The notes beneath the pieces were generated by a model. It was given only the letters and a program-made list of their open reading frames with translations. It did no database searches and was not told where the DNA came from. A DNA stretch of 11,249 nt from an uncultured Bacteroidales bacterium. Its GTDB lineage: Bacteria; Bacteroidota; Bacteroidia; Bacteroidales; UBA932. Positions 6,366 to 11,249 of this stretch are shown here, in pieces; the first letter of the stretch is position 1; each line of letters starts with the position of its first letter. Made by a program: the position numbers and the translations under genes. The stretch is taken from assembly GCA_945912085.1 (NCBI GenBank), contig CAMEBJ010000024.1:1-11249 (forward strand), given 5' to 3'.

Positions 6366-7106
6366 GTGGGAGAGTTCAGATTCAAACAATTCACGGTGAG
6401 GAACGAAGCCTCGGCGATGAAGGTCAACACCGACGGAGTCCTTCTGGGTGGAGCCCTGACCCTTCTTCCATCCGACAGATGTCTGCTGGATGTGGGGACC
6501 GGAACCGGGACAATCGCTCTGATGGTCGCGCAGAGGTTGTGCGGAATGTTGAATATTTCGCAAATTAACAAAGGTATATTCAACATTCATGCAATCGATT
6601 CCGACATCCCTTCCGCCACTGAGGCTGCTCTCAATTTCAATGTCTCTCCTTGGAGAGAAAATTTGGCGGCCTCCCACTGCCCGCTTGAGAACTACGAACC
6701 CGAACTTGCCTTTGACCTGATTTTCTCCAATCCTCCATTCTTCGAGTCTTCACTCAAGGCCCCTGACCCCCGCAGGCGCTCTGCAAGGCACACCGGAACG
6801 CTTTCCTACAGGGAAATCCTCGCCTTTGCCTCCCGGCATCTTTCGCCCTCGGGACGTGTTTCCCTCATCCTTCCTGCCGACTGTGAAAGGGAACTTCTGA
6901 TGAATGCAGCTGCCCTTGGGCTTCATCCGTTCCGGATTCTTCAGGTGGGCACTGTCCCCGGCAAGCCGTTCTCAAGAATCATCGCGGAGTTTTCCCGCCT
7001 CTGTTCTCCCGCCCCTGTCCGCGAGGAAATGTTCATCCACTGCGGCAACGGCGGTTATTCCGAGACCTACCGCTCCCTGCTGAAAGATTTCCTGATCATA
7101 TTCTGA
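6366..7106 (+). CDS. trmN: tRNA1(Val) (adenine(37)-N6)-methyltransferase
   Basis: A 246-aa class I SAM methyltransferase of the TrmN6/YfiC family, which makes m6A37 in tRNA-Val. The N-terminus has the family block FRFKQFTV and MKVNTDGVLLGG (18-29). SAM motif I is DVGTGTGTIAL at 42-52, and the catalytic N6-adenine motif is NPPFF at 122-126. SYREIL and the SGRVSLILP strand follow. The start is GTG at 6366: an in-frame stop at 6348 excludes anything longer except a CTG, and the first residues match the family. It follows lolD by 5 nt. Residues about 60-73, between motif I and IHAID, look like a 9-10-residue insertion relative to E. coli YfiC and coincide with a perfect DNA inverted repeat (separate entry). 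Confidence 0.9.
   Translation: MGEFRFKQFTVRNEASAMKVNTDGVLLGGALTLLPSDRCLLDVGTGTGTIALMVAQRLCGMLNISQINKGIFNIHAIDSDIPSATEAALNFNVSPWRENLAASHCPLENYEPELAFDLIFSNPPFFESSLKAPDPRRRSARHTGTLSYREILAFASRHLSPSGRVSLILPADCERELLMNAAALGLHPFRILQVGTVPGKPFSRIIAEFSRLCSPAPVREEMFIHCGNGGYSETYRSLLKDFLIIF
6544..6588. repeat. 13-bp perfect inverted repeat inside trmN
   Basis: GAATGTTGAATAT (6544-6556) is the exact reverse complement of ATATTCAACATTC (6576-6588), with a 19-nt AT-rich spacer. The whole 45 bp is far richer in A/T than the surrounding gene and encodes the extra segment after MVAQRL, in frame. It resembles a small palindromic element inserted into a coding region. On the minus strand the spacer edge holds TACCTTTG, a -7-like box without a matching -33. 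Confidence 0.75.
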
Positions 7107-7125
7107 CATATTGAAGGAATATGGC

Positions 7126-7133
7126 TATATTTG
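7126..7133 (+). promoter_or_regulatory. Probable -7 element of pepP
   Basis: TATATTTG matches TAnnTTTG and would start transcription near 7138-7140, about 36 nt before the pepP ATG at 7176. It lies in the 69-bp gap after trmN. No clear TTTG sits 19 nt upstream. A weak hairpin (CATATT/AATATG, 7107-7123) separates it from the trmN stop. The box overlaps the farthest possible upstream TTG start (7131), arguing against that start. Confidence 0.5.
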
Positions 7134-7175
7134 CCCTATCGGTTATTTTTTGAATATACCATAATAATCATAATT

Positions 7176-8627
7176 ATGTTTGGGAAAGAAATATACATCT
7201 CCCGCCGCAACCGCCTGACCTCCCTGATGTCGGAGTGTGCGGAGCAGGGCAGAAGAGGCATAGCTCTCTTTTTGGGAAATATCGAAGCCCCTCAGAACTA
7301 CAGGGGCAATGACTACAAGTTCCGTCAGGAAAGTTCTTTTCTCTATTACTGGGGAATCGACGAGCCGGGTTTTGCGGCTATCCTGGACCTCGACGCAGGT
7401 GAGGCTGCCCTGTACGGGAACGATGTGGACATGGATGACATCATCTGGATGGGACCTCAGCCGACGGTTGCCTCCAAGGCCGAACTCATCGGAGCTGACT
7501 CGTGGGCTCCGGTTTCCGCATTTGACGAGGCAGTCCGCAGAGCCATTTCGCAGGGCCGTCCTGTGCATTTTCTCCCGCCTTCACGCTATGCCAACACAAT
7601 GCGCATCTCATCTCTGCTGGGACTTTCCGCAGAGGATGTCCGGACGAAGAAACCTTTCAGCGAAAAGACTGAGGGCGCATCAGAGGAATTGGTGAAGGCT
7701 GTCATTTCAATGCGTCTTGTCAAGGAAGACTGTGAAATCGAGGAAATTGACAAGGCTTGCGAAATAGGTTACCTGATGCACACGGCCGCAAGGCAGGGAT
7801 GCCGCCCGGGTGTCCTTGAGCAGGACATTGTCGGGGTGATGGACGGGGTGACCCTCTCGAAAGGCTGGGGGACTTCCTTTGCAACGATTCTCTCACAGAA
7901 CGGAGAGACCCTCCACAATCACTCCCATCATCAGATTATCACCCCGGGACGCCTCCTCCTGGTCGATGCCGGGGCGGAAAGCAACACGCACTACGCATCG
8001 GATTTCACAAGGACCTATCCTTGCAGCGGTAAATTCACACCGAAGCAGAAAGATATCTACGACATAGTCGAGTCCTGCAACGCCCTGGCCTTTGAGATGG
8101 CACGCCCGGGGATAGCCTACAGGGATGTTCATCTGGCAGTTGCCGCAAGGATGCTCGACGGGCTGAAAACCGTCGGAATCGTCATGGGAGATGTCTCCTC
8201 GATGGTCGAGGCGGGTGTCGCAGGTTTGTTCATGCCTCACGGTCTGGGACACAATATGGGAATCGACGTGCACGATATGGAGGACCTCGGGGAGAATCTC
8301 GTGGGATATGACCCTGACCAGACGCGTTCCTCCCAACTCGGCCTGGGAAGCCTCAGGATGGCGCGCAGACTCCGTCCGGGCAATGTCGTGACTGACGAGC
8401 CGGGAATATATTTCATCCCTGCCCTGATTTCCAAATGGAAAGAGGACGGCCTTGCCGCAGACTTCGTCAATTACTCCCTTCTCGAGTCCTCATACTTCGA
8501 TTTCGGAGGTATCCGCCTCGAAGACGACGTCCTGATTACCCCGGATGGCGCACGCCGTCTTGGATTCCGCCGCCTTCCAATAAAATCCTCTGAGATTGAG
8601 GAGGTTATGGCTGCAGAACGCAATTAA
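7176..8627 (+). CDS. pepP: Xaa-Pro aminopeptidase (M24B, aminopeptidase P family)
   Basis: Dinuclear metallopeptidase that removes N-terminal residues preceding proline; 483 aa from the chosen start and probably cytoplasmic, as no signal peptide is seen. An N-terminal creatinase/AMP_N-like domain (FRQESSFLYYWGIDEPG) is followed by the pita-bread catalytic domain. All five metal ligands are visible: D264 (LLVDAGAES), D276 (YASDFTRTYP), H359 (HGLGHNMG), E408 (TDEPGIYF) and E449 (GIRLEDDVLI). The ATG at 7176 (MFGKEIYISRRNRL) is preferred. Extending to the in-frame TTG at 7131 would add an isoleucine-rich 15-residue stretch and run over the promoter-like box. It converges on the methyltransferase gene 27 nt downstream, with no clear terminator. 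Confidence 0.94.
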   Translation: MFGKEIYISRRNRLTSLMSECAEQGRRGIALFLGNIEAPQNYRGNDYKFRQESSFLYYWGIDEPGFAAILDLDAGEAALYGNDVDMDDIIWMGPQPTVASKAELIGADSWAPVSAFDEAVRRAISQGRPVHFLPPSRYANTMRISSLLGLSAEDVRTKKPFSEKTEGASEELVKAVISMRLVKEDCEIEEIDKACEIGYLMHTAARQGCRPGVLEQDIVGVMDGVTLSKGWGTSFATILSQNGETLHNHSHHQIITPGRLLLVDAGAESNTHYASDFTRTYPCSGKFTPKQKDIYDIVESCNALAFEMARPGIAYRDVHLAVAARMLDGLKTVGIVMGDVSSMVEAGVAGLFMPHGLGHNMGIDVHDMEDLGENLVGYDPDQTRSSQLGLGSLRMARRLRPGNVVTDEPGIYFIPALISKWKEDGLAADFVNYSLLESSYFDFGGIRLEDDVLITPDGARRLGFRRLPIKSSEIEEVMAAERN

Positions 8628-8654
8628 TCTTCAAAAATTGGAATTTCGGTACGG

Positions 8655-9587
8655 TCACCTGGTCATCCGCACGAAAATGCTCAGCGGCAGGTTCTTGCCG
8701 TAGGCATCCTTAAGGACGAGTTCGCCGCAGTCAATTGACTTGCAGGCCGTTTTCAGACAGAAAGCCTGTTTTACGAGGGTCTCGCCGAGGATGGCCGAGT
8801 AGCCGTTCGAGTAGAGGTTCAGCACTAGGAAACTGTCGGTCGGGGCAAGGATGGCACTCACCTCCGTGAGCATTTCGAAAAGGCATTCGTCCAGTTTCCA
8901 TTTCTCACCGTCCGGACCGTGGCCGTAGGCGGGAGGGTCCAGGATTATGCCCTGATAGGTGTTCCCTCTGCGGGCCTCGCGTTTGGCGAATTTCATTGCA
9001 TCCTCCACGACCCAGCGGATATTGTCCAGATTGCTGTTCTCCATATTTCCCCGGGCCCAGGTCACAACCTGCCTTACGGAATCCAGATGGGTGACATCCG
9101 CTCCTGCTGCCTTTGCGGCAAGGGATGCCGCTCCCGTGTAGGCGAAAAGGTTCAGAACCTTCGGCCTTGGTTTCCCCTCAGCCTGTGCCTTTTGCACCAG
9201 TGCTGAAGTCTCACGGTAGATGAACTCCCAGTTCGGTGCCTGCTCAGGGAAGACTCCCACGTGCTTGAAAGCCGTCAGACCAAGCCTCAGGGAGAAATTC
9301 AGACCTTCCTGTTCGCCCTTGTAGCGGATCATCCACTGGTCTTCAGTCCTGCCTTTTTTCTCCCAGGTTCCGCTGTCCTCTTTCCCAGCCTTCCCGAATC
9401 CGGCACCGCTGCGGAAAGTCACGTCAGTGGCGCGTTTCCATTCCGCCTCAGACAAAGTCTTGTCCCACAATGCTTTCGGCTCAGGTCTGCGCAGTACATA
9501 TCTGCCGAACCTCTCCAGTTTTTCAAAATTCCCGGAGTCGAGCAGCTCGTAGTCCTTCCAACTGCGTGAGGGTGATTCCAAAGTCAT
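8655..9587 (-). CDS. Class I SAM-dependent methyltransferase, RlmI-like (COG1092 type)
   Basis: A 310-aa methyltransferase related to RlmI, the 23S rRNA m5C1962 enzyme, but without an evident N-terminal PUA domain. Residues 1-110 carry family segments such as WDKTLSE and HVGVFPEQ. The Rossmann core has SAM motif I LNLFAYTGAAS (145-155), an acidic residue in HLDS (167-170), VVEDAMKF (193-200) and motif IV DPPAYGHG (217-224). The pattern matches Bacteroidota proteins annotated as class I SAM-dependent or putative rRNA methyltransferases; the modified base is not known. It is the last gene of the DUF2723-DUF456 operon, starting 12 nt after DUF456. The rRNA target is inference from homology. Confidence 0.87.
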   Translation of the reverse strand: MTLESPSRSWKDYELLDSGNFEKLERFGRYVLRRPEPKALWDKTLSEAEWKRATDVTFRSGAGFGKAGKEDSGTWEKKGRTEDQWMIRYKGEQEGLNFSLRLGLTAFKHVGVFPEQAPNWEFIYRETSALVQKAQAEGKPRPKVLNLFAYTGAASLAAKAAGADVTHLDSVRQVVTWARGNMENSNLDNIRWVVEDAMKFAKREARRGNTYQGIILDPPAYGHGPDGEKWKLDECLFEMLTEVSAILAPTDSFLVLNLYSNGYSAILGETLVKQAFCLKTACKSIDCGELVLKDAYGKNLPLSIFVRMTR

Positions 9588-9599
9588 AGAAAATATGGT

Positions 9600-10088
9600 T
9601 TAGATATATACTATTATATAATACATCATCATTCCCGTTACCACGAGCTTCATTCCTGTTCCTGTTATGAAGCCGAGGAAGGCTCCCATAGCGGATTTCA
9701 ATGCGCCCGAAGCATCTTTCCCGGACCAGATGATTTCAGCAAGGAAGGCTCCGAGGATGGCCCCCAGAATCATTCCCACGGGAGGGATGAAAAGTCCGGC
9801 AACCATTCCGAGCATAGTCCCGATTGACCCTGCCTTCGTTCCTCCGGTTGCCTTCGTAAAGAACATCGGAATCACATAGTCAAGAACGGTCACGACGATG
9901 GTCACCCCGAGCCAGACAAGCAGGAAGGTCAGGCTCATTGCCTGGGCGTCACCGTCGGTCCCCCCGAGAAAGTACATTATCAGCAGGCCAATCCATCCCA
10001 GAGGCGGTCCCGGAAGAGCAGGAACGATGCTTCCGACAATTCCCAGGATTCCCAGAATGATTGCGAGGATTGTGAGGAATATGTCCAT
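9600..10088 (-). CDS. DUF456 domain membrane protein
   Basis: A 162-aa, strongly hydrophobic inner-membrane protein of the DUF456 family, whose function is unknown. It starts with the typical hydrophobic helix (4-22), then the VPALPGPPLGWIG motif (22-34). Further helices are predicted at about 52-75, 90-118 and 135-161. They are rich in Gly/Ala with GxxxG spacing (for example GMILGAILGAF), suggesting tight helix packing. TKATGGTKAGS (78-88) lies between the second and third blocks. The gene starts 2 nt after the DUF2723 stop and ends 12 nt before the methyltransferase start, so it is almost certainly co-transcribed. No Cys, His or Asp cluster suggests an enzyme. Confidence 0.9.
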   Translation of the reverse strand: MDIFLTILAIILGILGIVGSIVPALPGPPLGWIGLLIMYFLGGTDGDAQAMSLTFLLVWLGVTIVVTVLDYVIPMFFTKATGGTKAGSIGTMLGMVAGLFIPPVGMILGAILGAFLAEIIWSGKDASGALKSAMGAFLGFITGTGMKLVVTGMMMYYIIVYI

Positions 10089-10090
10089 AA

Positions 10091-11249
10091 TTATTCAGTT
10101 TCGTCGTATTTCACAATCTTCTCAAGTTCTGCCTGAATGCTGTCAGCCTGTTCCTTGTGGCCGTTCTGCTCCAGCACATCCGCCAGGTAGAAGATGTAGC
10201 GGCAGGTCTCCTCGAAATTGGACTGGGCGTAGTCGTAGAACCCGAAATAGAAATTCGCCGAGACCATCAGTTCGGAGGCGAACCTCTGTGCAAGGTCGAG
10301 TGCCTTCTCCGATGCTCCAACCGCATAGTAGGTCGCAATCATCTCGAACACGTTGTGCTCGTTGATGAAGCCCAGGTAGGACATGTCCAGAGGGAATGAG
10401 GACTCCGGAACGCATTCCTGGCATTTGTCAAGAAGTTCCTCCGCTTTGTCGTTCATCCCGGCCTTGACCATTTCCTTGGCGCAGTTCACGAACACCCCTC
10501 TTTGCGACATAACTCCGCAGAAAGTGTAGAGATTCTGGTAATCAACGAAATAATCATCCCTCTTGAGGTCATCCCAGGTGAACACTCCGGTCATCTTCCT
10601 GTACAGGTCGTCTGCATCGGCAAAGCCGATTTCGGTCTGTTTCATTTTGTTCCTGATCGGAACAAATTTGAAGGAGAATCCCTCGTATTGGAGATATTCC
10701 TTTATGCCCATATTGATGTCCCCACCCATGTTCAGCATATTTATAGGTCTGTCCCACTGATAGTTGGACAGCAGGTCAAGCATAAAGAGTTCCGGCTTTG
10801 AGAGATATTCCTTGTCCTTCGGGATGTTGAGGACAATCTCATCCGGAATCAGGTCGGCATACTTCTCATCGAGAATCCCGTACTTGAGAACGTTCTCCTT
10901 GTTTACAGGCAGACTGATTCGGCGTGACATTATGTAGTCCACCTTCCGTCCGCTCTGCAGCGGAAGTTTTGCCTCCGGGTGCTTGAAGACATCCATCACC
11001 GTTTTGATAGGGATGACGGTTTCCCTTGTGTCATAGATGAATATGTACTCATTCGTGCCGTAAAGGTACTGCTCCGGTCCGATGGTCAGCGGCAGAGGCT
11101 TGGATTCGTTGCAGGCATACTTCATCTGGTCTATATGCCAGTCTGTTCCGAGAAGGGAAGTGTTGCAGATTCTGACATCGGTCCTGATTTCCTCGACCTC
11201 CTGGGCGTACCACAGAGGGAAGGTGTCGTTGTCACCGTGGGTAATCAGG
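10091..11249 (-). CDS. DUF2723 family membrane protein, C-terminal part (5' partial)
   Basis: The C-terminal 385 residues of a large protein whose N-terminal membrane part lies beyond the right edge. The frame stays open through the edge, so the Met at 11125 is internal. The first visible residues, [17 protein letters not shown], are the typical end-of-membrane-domain block of Bacteroidota DUF2723 proteins (usually about 1,000 aa or more). It is followed by [12 protein letters not shown], a soluble region, and a C-terminal alpha-helical stretch with TPR-like repeats ([19 protein letters not shown] and later helices). DUF2723 is the family of vertebrate TMEM260, a protein O-mannosyltransferase. 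A glycosyltransferase role in the bacterial envelope is therefore plausible but unproven. It is the promoter-proximal gene seen of the operon with DUF456 and the methyltransferase. Confidence 0.88.
   Translation of the reverse strand, partial: LITHGDNDTFPLWYAQEVEEIRTDVRICNTSLLGTDWHIDQMKYACNESKPLPLTIGPEQYLYGTNEYIFIYDTRETVIPIKTVMDVFKHPEAKLPLQSGRKVDYIMSRRISLPVNKENVLKYGILDEKYADLIPDEIVLNIPKDKEYLSKPELFMLDLLSNYQWDRPINMLNMGGDINMGIKEYLQYEGFSFKFVPIRNKMKQTEIGFADADDLYRKMTGVFTWDDLKRDDYFVDYQNLYTFCGVMSQRGVFVNCAKEMVKAGMNDKAEELLDKCQECVPESSFPLDMSYLGFINEHNVFEMIATYYAVGASEKALDLAQRFASELMVSANFYFGFYDYAQSNFEETCRYIFYLADVLEQNGHKEQADSIQAELEKIVKYDETE

Noticed and set aside
6569..6576. Internal minus-strand promoter inside trmN (TACCTTTG)
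   Set aside because: There is no TTTG at the expected distance and no gene on the minus strand downstream to serve.
5961..6677. 238-codon open frame on the minus strand opposite lolD and trmN
   Set aside because: It is antisense to clear lolD and trmN motifs and its translation is rich in Arg/Ser with no family features.
7107..7123. Terminator after trmN
   Set aside because: The 6-bp A/T-rich stem with a 5-nt loop and no T-run is too weak; noted only as context for the pepP promoter.
7131..7175. Extended pepP start at TTG, giving an Ile-rich N-terminus resembling a membrane anchor
   Set aside because: The stretch overlaps a promoter -7-like box, and the family usually begins at MFGKEIY. 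The hydrophobic run comes from AT-rich leader DNA.
8628..8654. Bidirectional terminator between pepP and the methyltransferase
   Set aside because: Only a very short AT inverted repeat (AAATT/AATTT) is present, too weak to call.
1..11249. Defence island, CRISPR, prophage or transposon
   Set aside because: No repeats-spacers, integrase, transposase, phage or toxin-antitoxin genes are visible; nearly all coding space is housekeeping genes.

Overview
The window looks like ordinary chromosomal DNA from a member of the Bacteroidota, most likely the order Bacteroidales. Three things support this. (1) Several promoters match the Bacteroidota sigma-ABfr pattern (TTTG, about 19 nt, TAnnTTTG), most clearly in front of the tRNA gene. 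(2) The genes have a typical Bacteroidales style: a GxDLY/SGNH hydrolase, a DUF2723 membrane protein, a DUF456 protein and a Bacteroides-like ThiL relative. (3) Strong Shine-Dalgarno sites are scarce. No species can be named. I see no insertion sequence, phage gene, CRISPR array, rRNA or plasmid feature.

Layout, left to right. The 3' part of a GxDLY-type SGNH/GDSL hydrolase (+) enters from the left edge and converges on a U32-family protein (-); their stop codons overlap in one TTAA. The U32 gene is the second gene of an operon whose first gene is a short-chain polyprenyl diphosphate synthase. A roughly 145-bp divergent control region separates that operon from rsgA (+), the circularly permuted GTPase of 30S subunit maturation. 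rsgA converges, with a 3-nt gap, on a ThiL-like gene (-). Upstream of that gene are a strong hairpin terminator and tRNA-Pro(UGG) (-), which has a near-perfect promoter. To the right come lolD (ABC ATPase, lipoprotein release) and trmN (tRNA1(Val) A37 N6-methyltransferase), forming a two-gene operon (+). pepP (Xaa-Pro aminopeptidase, +) follows with its own promoter-like site. Finally there is a tight minus-strand operon of DUF2723 (entering from the right edge), DUF456, and an RlmI-like SAM methyltransferase.

Functionally the window is mostly housekeeping: RNA modification (U32, TrmN, RlmI-like), ribosome assembly (RsgA), isoprenoids, envelope biogenesis (LolD, DUF2723, DUF456) and peptide turnover. 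I do not see a convincing new defence or mobile system.

The most unusual items are: (a) a ThiL homologue that keeps the fold but has lost most of the family's metal-binding aspartates, so it may be a pseudoenzyme or repurposed; (b) a perfect 13-bp inverted repeat in an AT-rich, in-frame extra segment inside trmN, which looks like a small palindromic insertion; (c) a cysteine-containing extension in the C-terminal region of the U32 protein; and (d) the palindrome-rich divergent region between the prenyl synthase and rsgA.
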